Origin: an uncultured Enterobacter sp.
GTDB taxonomy: Bacteria > Pseudomonadota > Gammaproteobacteria > Enterobacterales > Enterobacteriaceae
Length of the DNA: 13,584 nt
Direction of reading: 5' to 3'
NCBI GenBank assembly: GCA_946477805.1
Contig: CAMKZP010000035.1
Span: 1 to 13,584 of the forward strand
Both the position numbers and the translations under genes were made by a program. The stretch's first letter is position 1, and each line of letters begins with the position of its first letter. The notes beneath the pieces are model-generated. The model searched no databases. It saw only the letters and a program-made list of their open reading frames with translations, and was not told where the DNA came from. This document shows, one piece after another, positions 8,571-13,584 of this stretch.

Positions 8571-9472
8571 GCATCGACAAAACCTATTGCGGATTTATTG
8601 CCATCGTCGGACGTCCGAACGTGGGTAAATCCACCCTGCTGAACAATCTGCTCGGGCAGAAGATCTCTATCACCTCGCGTAAGGCGCAGACCACGCGTCA
8701 CCGCATCGTGGGTATCCATACTGAAGGCGCGTATCAGGCGATTTACGTCGATACCCCGGGCCTGCACATGGAAGAGAAGCGTGCCATCAACCGCCTGATG
8801 AACAAAGCGGCGAGCAGCTCTATCGGCGACGTAGAGCTGGTGATTTTCGTTGTGGAAGGCACCCGCTGGACGCCGGACGACGAGATGGTGCTGAACAAGC
8901 TGCGCGATGGCAAAACGCCAGTGATCCTGGCCGTCAACAAAGTGGACAACGTGCAGGAAAAAGCGGACCTGCTGCCGCATCTGCAGTGGCTTGGCAGCCA
9001 GATGAACTTCCTGGACATCGTTCCGCTGTCGGCAGAAACCGGTCTGAACGTTGATACCATCGCGGGCATCGTGCGCAAGCATCTGCCGGAAGCGATCCAT
9101 CACTTCCCGGAAGATTACATTACCGATCGTTCCCAGCGCTTTATGGCCTCTGAAATCATCCGTGAAAAGCTGATGCGTTTCCTCGGCGCCGAGCTGCCAT
9201 ACTCCGTGACCGTGGAAATCGAACGTTTCCAGACCAACGAACGCGGTGGCTATGACATCAACGGCCTGATCCTCGTTGAGCGTGAAGGGCAGAAGAAGAT
9301 GGTGATTGGCAACAAAGGCGCCAAGATCAAAACCATCGGTATTGAAGCCCGTAAGGATATGATGGACATGTTCGAAGCGCCGGTTCACCTGGAGCTGTGG
9401 GTGAAGGTCAAATCTGGCTGGGCCGACGACGAGCGTGCTCTGCGCAGCCTCGGTTACGGCGAAGACCAGTAG
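8567..9472 (+). CDS. era: Ribosome-assembly GTPase Era
   Basis: Essential GTPase, 301 aa as in E. coli, that binds the 3' end of 16S rRNA and aids 30S maturation. N-terminal TrmE-Era-EngA GTPase domain: G1 GRPNVGKST (15-23), G3 DTPG (62-65), G4 NKVD (124-127), G5 SAE (155-157). The C-terminal type II KH domain has its GxxG loop GNKG at 248-251 within VIGNKGAKIKTIG. It is translationally coupled to rnc by ATGA overlap, which ties two rRNA-maturation factors together. Confidence 0.98.
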   Translation: MSIDKTYCGFIAIVGRPNVGKSTLLNNLLGQKISITSRKAQTTRHRIVGIHTEGAYQAIYVDTPGLHMEEKRAINRLMNKAASSSIGDVELVIFVVEGTRWTPDDEMVLNKLRDGKTPVILAVNKVDNVQEKADLLPHLQWLGSQMNFLDIVPLSAETGLNVDTIAGIVRKHLPEAIHHFPEDYITDRSQRFMASEIIREKLMRFLGAELPYSVTVEIERFQTNERGGYDINGLILVEREGQKKMVIGNKGAKIKTIGIEARKDMMDMFEAPVHLELWVKVKSGWADDERALRSLGYGEDQ

Positions 9473-9490
9473 CCAAAGACGACGAGTATG

Positions 9491-10198
9491 ATGGAAGGAT
9501 GGCAGCGCGCCTTCGTCCTGCATAGTCGTCCCTGGAGCGAAACCAGCCTGATGCTGGACGTCTTCACGGAAGAGTCGGGCCGCGTGCGCCTTGTGGCTAA
9601 AGGCGCACGTTCCAAACGTTCCAACCTGAAAGGTGCCCTGCAGCCTTTCACACCGCTGCTGGTTCGCTTTGGCGGGCGCGGAGAGGTCAAGACTCTGCGC
9701 AGCGCTGAAGCCGTCTCTCTGGCGCTCCCCCTGTCTGGTATCACGCTTTACAGCGGTCTGTACGTCAATGAACTCATCTCGCGCGTTCTTGAACATGAGA
9801 CCCGCTTCTCTGAACTTTTCTTCGATTATCTGCACTGTATCCAGGCCCTTGCTGGCGCAACCGGCACGCCCGAACCCGTGCTGCGCCGCTTTGAGCTGGC
9901 GCTGCTGGGGCACCTGGGCTACGGCGTTGATTTTCTGCACTGTGCGGGGAGCGGCGACGAGGTCGAAGACACCATGACCTACCGCTATCGCGAGGAAAAA
10001 GGTTTTATTGCCAGCGTCGTGGTGGATAACAGCACCTTTACCGGACGGCATCTTCGGGCGCTGTACGAGCGTGAATTTCCGGACGCCGATACCCTGCGTG
10101 CGGCAAAACGCTTTACCCGCATTGCGCTCAAACCGTATCTTGGTGGCAAGCCCTTAAAGAGCCGCGAATTATTCAGGCAGTTTGTGCCGAAACGTTAG
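9491..10198 (+). CDS. recO: DNA repair protein RecO
   Basis: Recombination mediator, 235 aa, that with RecR loads RecA onto SSB-coated single-stranded DNA in the RecF pathway and also anneals strands. An N-terminal OB-fold covers about 1-80 (EGWQRAFVLHSRPWSETSLM), followed by a helical domain. Two tandem ATGs exist at 9488 and 9491. I chose 9491 because the family starts MEGWQRAFVLH and the only Shine-Dalgarno-like CGAG (9483-9486) would be just 1 nt from 9488. The C-terminus ends FVPKR, about seven residues shorter than E. coli, without signs of a frameshift. It lies 18 bp after era, probably in the same operon. Confidence 0.95.
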   Translation: MEGWQRAFVLHSRPWSETSLMLDVFTEESGRVRLVAKGARSKRSNLKGALQPFTPLLVRFGGRGEVKTLRSAEAVSLALPLSGITLYSGLYVNELISRVLEHETRFSELFFDYLHCIQALAGATGTPEPVLRRFELALLGHLGYGVDFLHCAGSGDEVEDTMTYRYREEKGFIASVVVDNSTFTGRHLRALYEREFPDADTLRAAKRFTRIALKPYLGGKPLKSRELFRQFVPKR

Positions 10199-10229
10199 AT
10201 CGTAGAACAAAAGAAATCCGAGGATTGTC

Positions 10230-10961
10230 ATGGCTGAATTACTGTTAGGCGTCAACATCGATCATATTGCCACGTTGCGTAATGCGCGCGGAACGGCGTA
10301 TCCCGACCCGGTTCAGGCGGCGTTTATCGCCGAGCAGGCAGGCGCCGACGGCATTACCGTTCACCTGCGCGAAGACCGCCGCCACATCACCGACCGTGAC
10401 GTGCGCATTCTGCGCGAGACGCTGGATACGCGCATGAATCTGGAGATGGCGGTGACGGAAGAGATGCTGGCGATTGCCTGCGCGACCAAACCGCATTTCT
10501 GCTGCCTGGTGCCGGAGAAGCGTCAGGAAGTGACGACTGAAGGCGGTCTGGACGTAGCGGGGCAGCGCGACAAAATGCGTGATGCCTGCAAACGTCTGGC
10601 CGATGCCGGTATCCTGGTCTCCCTGTTTATTGACGCCGATGCGGAGCAGATCAAAGCGGCAGCGGACGTGGGCGCGCCGTACATCGAAATTCACACCGGC
10701 TGCTACGCCGATGCAAAAAACGATGCCGAACAGGCCAAAGAGCTGGAGCGTATCGCCAAAGCGGCTACCTATGCGGCAAGCCTCGGCCTGAAGGTCAACG
10801 CCGGTCACGGCCTGACCTACCACAACGTCAAAGCCATTGCCGCGCTGCCGGAGATGCACGAGCTGAATATCGGCCACGCTATTATTGGCCGCGCGGTGAT
10901 GAGCGGCCTGAAAGAGGCGGTATCCGAAATGAAGCGCCTGATGCAGGAAGCGCGTCAGTAA
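10230..10961 (+). CDS. pdxJ: Pyridoxine 5'-phosphate synthase
   Basis: Cytosolic TIM-barrel enzyme, 243 aa as in E. coli; condenses 3-amino-2-oxopropyl phosphate with 1-deoxyxylulose 5-phosphate to form pyridoxine 5'-phosphate in the DXP-dependent vitamin B6 pathway. Active-site residues visible: His45, Arg47 and His52 in HLREDRRHI, Glu72 in NLEMA, and His193 in NAGHGLTYHN. The Shine-Dalgarno GAGGA lies upstream of ATG 10230. It lies 31 bp after recO; its TAA overlaps the acpS ATG by one base. Confidence 0.98.
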   Translation: MAELLLGVNIDHIATLRNARGTAYPDPVQAAFIAEQAGADGITVHLREDRRHITDRDVRILRETLDTRMNLEMAVTEEMLAIACATKPHFCCLVPEKRQEVTTEGGLDVAGQRDKMRDACKRLADAGILVSLFIDADAEQIKAAADVGAPYIEIHTGCYADAKNDAEQAKELERIAKAATYAASLGLKVNAGHGLTYHNVKAIAALPEMHELNIGHAIIGRAVMSGLKEAVSEMKRLMQEARQ

Positions 10962-11341
10962 TGGCCATTCTGGGCTTAGGTACCGATATCGTTGAAATAG
11001 CCCGTATTGAAGCGGCGTTCGCCCGCAGTGGCGATCGCCTCGCAAGACGGGTGCTGAGCGATAACGAGTGGGCCATCTGGGAAAAGCACCAGCAGCCGGC
11101 ACGTTTTCTGGCAAAGCGTTTTGCGGTCAAAGAGGCGGCAGCCAAAGCCTTCGGGACGGGGATCCGTAACGGCCTGGCGTTCAACCAGTTTGAAGTGTTC
11201 AACGATGAGCTGGGGAAACCGCGCCTGCGCTTATGGGGCGAGGCGCAAAAGCTGGCAGAAAAGCTGGGTGTGAATCACATGCACGTGACCATCGCGGATG
11301 AGCGCCACTACGCCAGCGCGACGGTGATTATCGAGAGTTAA
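10961..11341 (+). CDS. acpS: Holo-[acyl-carrier-protein] synthase
   Basis: Phosphopantetheinyl transferase, 126 aa as in E. coli, that moves the 4'-phosphopantetheine of CoA onto a serine of apo-ACP; essential for fatty-acid synthesis. Metal- and CoA-binding residues Asp9 (GLGTDIVEI) and Glu58 (FAVKEAAAKAFGTGI) are intact. Coupled to pdxJ through TAATG. Its last 4 bp overlap tail-to-tail with the stop of yfhL. Confidence 0.98.
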   Translation: MAILGLGTDIVEIARIEAAFARSGDRLARRVLSDNEWAIWEKHQQPARFLAKRFAVKEAAAKAFGTGIRNGLAFNQFEVFNDELGKPRLRLWGEAQKLAEKLGVNHMHVTIADERHYASATVIIES

Positions 11342-11598
11342 AGTTTGTCCGCGTGGTGCATCAGGACAAACTTATCCCACAGCTGTTCTTCATTTTCGAC
11401 GTGTGCCGGATCCTTCAGGATGGTATTGGGGATAGGGCACACCTTCTGGCAGGTCGGCGTTTCATAGTGGCCGATGCACTCGGTGCAGCGGTCGCTGTTA
11501 ATCTCATAAATGCTGTCGCCCATTGAAATCGCCTGGTTAGGGCATTCGGGTTCGCACATATCGCAGTTGATGCATTTTTTGGTGATTAACAGCGCCAT
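11338..11598 (-). CDS. yfhL: Alvin-type 2[4Fe-4S] ferredoxin YfhL
   Basis: Small cytosolic electron carrier, 86 aa as in E. coli. Two [4Fe-4S] cluster motifs are present: Cys9-x2-Cys12-x2-Cys15-x3-Cys19 (CINCDMCEPECP) and Cys38-x2-Cys41-x8-Cys50-x3-Cys54. The eight-residue insertion in the second motif and the C-terminal extension are the marks of the Allochromatium vinosum-type ferredoxins. Physiological partners are not apparent from the neighbourhood. It lies 56 bp downstream of yfhH on the same strand and also has its own promoter candidate. The Shine-Dalgarno is poor; the start is fixed by conserved MALLITKKCINCDMC. Confidence 0.95.
   Translation of the reverse strand: MALLITKKCINCDMCEPECPNQAISMGDSIYEINSDRCTECIGHYETPTCQKVCPIPNTILKDPAHVENEEQLWDKFVLMHHADKL
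11341..11373. terminator. Inverted repeat at acpS/yfhL convergence
   Basis: A perfect 10-bp inverted repeat, AAGTTTGTCC (11341-11350) and GGACAAACTT (11364-11373), with a 13-nt loop. It starts at the last base of the acpS stop and lies inside the last codons of yfhL. There is no good T-run on either strand, so termination is inferred only from its placement between convergent genes. Confidence 0.4.
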
Positions 11599-11634
11599 CA
11601 GGAAATTCTCAGAAACAACACAAACAGGGCGGGC

Positions 11635-11663
11635 ATTATAGGCTCATTCCCTGCTCAAACCAA
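11635..11663 (-). promoter_or_regulatory. Putative yfhL promoter
   Basis: On the minus strand: TTGGTT (11663-11658, 3/6 to TTGACA), a 17-bp spacer, then perfect TATAAT (11640-11635), about 36 bp before the yfhL start. The -35 lies at the end of yfhH (stop at 11655-11657). Suggests yfhL is expressed on its own as well as by read-through. Confidence 0.55.
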
Positions 11664-12503
11664 TTTTTTTACCAGCGCTTCGCTGTGGCGGATACGTTCC
11701 GGCGCATGCTCCAGATCCTGCTGCACCAGCGCCATAAACAGCAGGTCCGTCAGCATCATCTGCGCGCTGGTGGACGAGATAGCCGCGCTGCGGGTAGCCT
11801 GCTCTTCGGCAATCGTATACAAACAGCGCGTTGCCCGCTGCTGCAGGGCATTGGGGGTGAAACCGGTGATCGCCAGGATCTTACCGCCGACGCGCAGGGC
11901 TTCGTCAGTGGCCATGTTAATTTCGCGACGTTCGCCCGAGTAGGAGATAGCCAGCAGCAGATCCTCAGGATCCATCGCCTGCACGGTAGCGAGCAGGGCA
12001 TGCATATCGTGCTCAGAGATCGCGTTATAGCCAATTTTTGTCAGCTTCCAGCCGAAGTTACGCGCCACGAGCCCGGATGCGCCTATCCCGGTCAGAATGA
12101 TTCGCCGCGCCCCGCGCAGCATCGCCACGCTCTCCAGCAGCTTCTCTTCGGTATTGACGTCCAGCGTGGCGTGCATCGCCGCCACGTTCTCCTTGATGAG
12201 CTTTTCGCCCACCAGACGCATCGGATCGTCGCCGCGGATTTGGTTGTGAACCGGCATCGACTGCGGATTAGGGTTACTCACCAGCGCTTCACTGAGCGCC
12301 AGCTTCAGCGCCGGAAAGCCCTTAAAGCCTATCTTTTGGGCAAATTTCACCACGCTGGACTGGCTCACGCCGGCTTCGCTTGCCAGCTGCTGTGAACTGA
12401 GGTGGCGCGCGCGGTCGGGCTGCGAAAGCAGAAAATCCGCCAGCTTCTTGTCGCTTTGGGCAAAGCCTGCGTAGCGCTGGCGAATGCGAATCAAACAGTT
12501 CAT
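11655..12503 (-). CDS. yfhH: RpiR/SIS-family regulator YfhH, probable murQP repressor
   Basis: Transcription factor of the RpiR family, 282 aa, nearly identical by eye to E. coli YfhH. The N-terminal helix-turn-helix domain covers about 1-77 (LSSQQLASEAGVSQSSVVKFAQKIGFKGF, residues about 35-63). A C-terminal SIS sugar-phosphate-binding domain spans about 125-265 (ILTGIGASGLVARNFGWKLTKIG; LLLAISYSGERREI). The Shine-Dalgarno AGGAG precedes the ATG. The SIS domain implies a phosphosugar effector. Its position divergent from murQ, across shared operator-like repeats, makes MurNAc-6-phosphate the natural candidate, as for MurR of E. coli. That role is inference; the sequence matches YfhH more closely than E. 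coli MurR. Confidence 0.92.
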   Translation of the reverse strand: MNCLIRIRQRYAGFAQSDKKLADFLLSQPDRARHLSSQQLASEAGVSQSSVVKFAQKIGFKGFPALKLALSEALVSNPNPQSMPVHNQIRGDDPMRLVGEKLIKENVAAMHATLDVNTEEKLLESVAMLRGARRIILTGIGASGLVARNFGWKLTKIGYNAISEHDMHALLATVQAMDPEDLLLAISYSGERREINMATDEALRVGGKILAITGFTPNALQQRATRCLYTIAEEQATRSAAISSTSAQMMLTDLLFMALVQQDLEHAPERIRHSEALVKKLV

Positions 12504-12521
12504 ACGGTCTCCTGGCGAAAA

Positions 12522-12537
12522 TGTGATTATCTGCGCA
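12522..12537 (+). promoter_or_regulatory. CRP-like site upstream of murQ
   Basis: TGTGA-N6-GCGCA within AAATGTGA..., so the left half-site matches the CRP consensus fully and the right half is degenerate (3/5 of TCACA). Its centre is about 61 bp upstream of the predicted murQ start, the standard class I CRP position. MurNAc catabolism in E. coli depends on cAMP-CRP, which fits. A second TGTGATTAT occurs at 12583-12591 but lacks a matching right half. Confidence 0.5.
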
Positions 12538-12555
12538 AATACGGATTTTGCTCGC

Positions 12556-12583
12556 CTGAATGAATTTTATATTCCATTATAGT
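12556..12583 (+). promoter_or_regulatory. Putative murQ promoter
   Basis: CTGAAT (12556-12561, 3/6 to TTGACA), a 16-bp spacer and TATAGT (12578-12583, 5/6). The predicted start is near 12590. The weak -35 would suit an activator-dependent promoter. The first operator-like repeat (12562-12574) fills the spacer. Confidence 0.5.
12562..12574. promoter_or_regulatory. Operator-like inverted repeat 1 (yfhH-murQ)
   Basis: GAAT-TTTAT-ATTC, flanked by T and C (TGAAT-N5-ATTCC). It lies between the -35 and -10 of the murQ promoter and just downstream of the yfhH -10. A second copy lies 33 bp away. Candidate YfhH binding site. Confidence 0.55.
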
Positions 12584-12604
12584 GTGATTATTATGAATTA
12601 AAAA
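12576..12604 (-). promoter_or_regulatory. Putative yfhH promoter, overlapping murQ promoter
   Basis: On the minus strand: TTTTTA (12604-12599, 3/6), a 17-bp spacer and perfect TATAAT (12581-12576). The -10 overlaps the murQ -10 on the other strand by 4 bp, so the two promoters should compete for polymerase. The yfhH leader of about 65 nt also contains an imperfect inverted repeat GCAAAT/ATTTTGC (12535-12551). Confidence 0.55.
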
Positions 12605-12607
12605 TTC
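12595..12607. promoter_or_regulatory. Operator-like inverted repeat 2 (yfhH-murQ)
   Basis: GAAT-TAAAA-ATTC, flanked by T and T (TGAAT-N5-ATTCT). It covers the -35 of the yfhH promoter and lies between the murQ transcription start and its Shine-Dalgarno GAGG (12610-12613). Centre-to-centre distance to copy 1 is 33 bp, about three helical turns. Confidence 0.55.
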
Positions 12608-12621
12608 TTGAGGTACAAAAG

Positions 12622-13515
12622 ATGAATCTTGGATCGCTTGTTTCTGAAACACGTAACCCACAGACCATGGATCTGGACGCGCTCTCCACGCTGGAGCTGG
12701 TTGAGCGCTTTAATCAACAGGATACGCTGGTCGCGCAGGCAGTGAAAGAGACATTGCCGGAGGTTGCGAAGGCCGTCGATGCGGCAGCAGCGTCGCTGAA
12801 AGCCGGTGGACGCATTATCTACATGGGGGCCGGGACCAGTGGGCGCCTCGGCGTGCTGGATGCCTCTGAATGCCCGCCAACCTTCGGCGTGCCGCACGGC
12901 CTGGTGGTCGGGCTGATTGCCGGCGGTCCCGGCGCGCTGCTAAAAGCCGTCGAAGGGGCCGAAGATAACAGGCAGCTCGGGGAAGACGATCTTATTGCGC
13001 TGAGCCTGACCGCGCAGGATCTGGTGGTCGGGCTGGCGGCCTCCGGACGCACGCCGTACGTCATTGGCGGTCTGGAATATGCCAACCGCACGGGCTGCAC
13101 GACGGTGGCGATATCCTGCAACCCCGGCTCACCCATTGCGCAGGCGGCGACTATCGCCATCTCTCCCGTCGTCGGCCCGGAAGCGCTGACCGGCTCCACG
13201 CGCCTCAAATCCGGGACGGCGCAGAAGCTGGTGCTCAACATGATCTCCACCGGGGCGATGGTGAAGTTCGGCAAGGTTTATCAGAACCTGATGGTGGACA
13301 TGCAGGCCACCAACGTCAAGCTGGTGGACCGCGCCTGCCGGATGGTGGTGGAAGCCACCGGGGCGAGCCGCGACGAGGCCGAAGCGGCCCTGAAGCAAAC
13401 CGATTACCAGGTTAAACCGGCCATTCTAATGATTTTAAGCGGTCTGGACGCGGCGGCGGCGAGAGCGAAACTCGATGCGCATCAGGGATTCTTACGGGCG
13501 GCTTTAGAAAACTAA
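12622..13515 (+). CDS. murQ: N-acetylmuramic acid 6-phosphate etherase
   Basis: Cytosolic SIS-fold lyase, 297 aa (E. coli MurQ 298), that splits the D-lactyl ether of MurNAc-6-phosphate to give GlcNAc-6-phosphate and lactate in peptidoglycan recycling and MurNAc use. The signature GAGTSGRLGVLDASECPPTF holds Glu83, and EGAED holds Glu114, the two catalytic glutamates described for this family. SIS-domain blocks ASGRTPYVIGGLEYA, SCNPGSPIAQAA and GSTRLKSGTAQKLVLNMIST follow. By eye it has clearly diverged from the MurQ of E. coli K-12, which sits elsewhere beside murR, so this may be a different lineage of the mur locus. GAGG stands 8 nt before ATG 12622. It is divergent from yfhH, with a probable murP following. 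Confidence 0.95.
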   Translation: MNLGSLVSETRNPQTMDLDALSTLELVERFNQQDTLVAQAVKETLPEVAKAVDAAAASLKAGGRIIYMGAGTSGRLGVLDASECPPTFGVPHGLVVGLIAGGPGALLKAVEGAEDNRQLGEDDLIALSLTAQDLVVGLAASGRTPYVIGGLEYANRTGCTTVAISCNPGSPIAQAATIAISPVVGPEALTGSTRLKSGTAQKLVLNMISTGAMVKFGKVYQNLMVDMQATNVKLVDRACRMVVEATGASRDEAEAALKQTDYQVKPAILMILSGLDAAAARAKLDAHQGFLRAALEN

Positions 13516-13526
13516 CAGAGGCGTGT

Positions 13527-13537
13527 ATGGAAAAAAC
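13527..13537 (+). CDS. Start of next gene, probably murP (cut by adapter)
   Basis: ATG at 13527, 11 nt after the murQ stop, preceded by AGAGG (13516-13520). Only MEK and two bases of the next codon remain before the adapter. MurP, the PTS EIIBC permease for MurNAc, commonly follows murQ, but 11 nt cannot identify the gene. Confidence 0.4.
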
Positions 13538-13584
13538 CTGTCTCTTATACACATCTCCGAGCCCACGAGACAGGCAGAAATCTC
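13538..13584. other. Nextera i7 adapter at contig end (artefact)
   Basis: Not genomic. 13538-13556 is the Tn5 mosaic end in reverse (CTGTCTCTTATACACATCT), continuing to 13571 as read-through adapter. 13572-13579 (AGGCAGAA) is the same i7 index as at the left end, read in reverse, and ATCTC is the start of the P7 primer complement. Confidence 0.97.

Noticed and set aside
8444..10051. 535-codon open frame on the minus strand opposite era and recO
   Set aside because: It runs antisense to two well-conserved genes, has no recognisable domain and has a His/Gln/Val-rich composition typical of a codon-bias shadow. No promoter or ribosome binding site stands out.
12901..13035. Direct repeat CTGGTGGTCGGGCTG at 12901 and 13021 in murQ
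   Set aside because: It encodes the LVVGL stretches of two similar strands in the SIS fold; coincidence of protein sequence and codon use rather than a DNA element.

Overview
The window is a 13.5 kb piece of a gammaproteobacterial chromosome, almost certainly from the Enterobacteriaceae and closest by eye to Enterobacter and its relatives. The proteins are nearly colinear with those of E. coli and the gene order matches the E. coli nadB-to-yfhH region. The difference is a murQ (and apparently murP) locus beside yfhH, which E. coli K-12 does not have there. Both ends are artificial. Bases 1-45 and 13538-13584 are Illumina Nextera i7 adapter with the Tn5 mosaic end, so the true genomic insert is 46-13537 and the genes at both edges are cut by library or assembly artefacts, not by biology.

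Layout: nadB (minus strand, 3' end missing) is divergent from the envelope-stress operon rseD-rpoE-rseA-rseB-rseC. The intergenic region holds a NadR box, a nadB promoter, a sigma-E-type promoter and a short upstream ORF (rseD, 52 codons) whose stop overlaps the rpoE start. After a terminator come lepA-lepB (translation factor EF4 and signal peptidase I). Next is rnc-era-recO (RNase III, ribosome-assembly GTPase, recombination mediator), headed by a long RNA hairpin of the type through which RNase III cleaves its own mRNA, followed by pdxJ-acpS (vitamin B6 synthesis, carrier-protein activation). Convergent to acpS is yfhL, an Alvin-type 2[4Fe-4S] ferredoxin, followed upstream by yfhH, an RpiR/SIS-family regulator. 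Divergent from yfhH is murQ (MurNAc-6-phosphate etherase) and the first codons of a gene that is probably murP.

The genes form tight operons: stop/start overlaps occur at rseD/rpoE, rseA/rseB, rseB/rseC, rnc/era and pdxJ/acpS. Most of the content is housekeeping and well known. The most interesting non-standard part is the 118-bp yfhH-murQ intergenic region. Two copies of an inverted repeat TGAAT-N5-ATTCY, spaced 33 bp apart, sit exactly on overlapping divergent promoters, with a CRP-like half-site upstream. This suggests that YfhH acts as the MurNAc-catabolism repressor here. I see no mobile element, CRISPR array, prophage, tRNA, rRNA or defence system.
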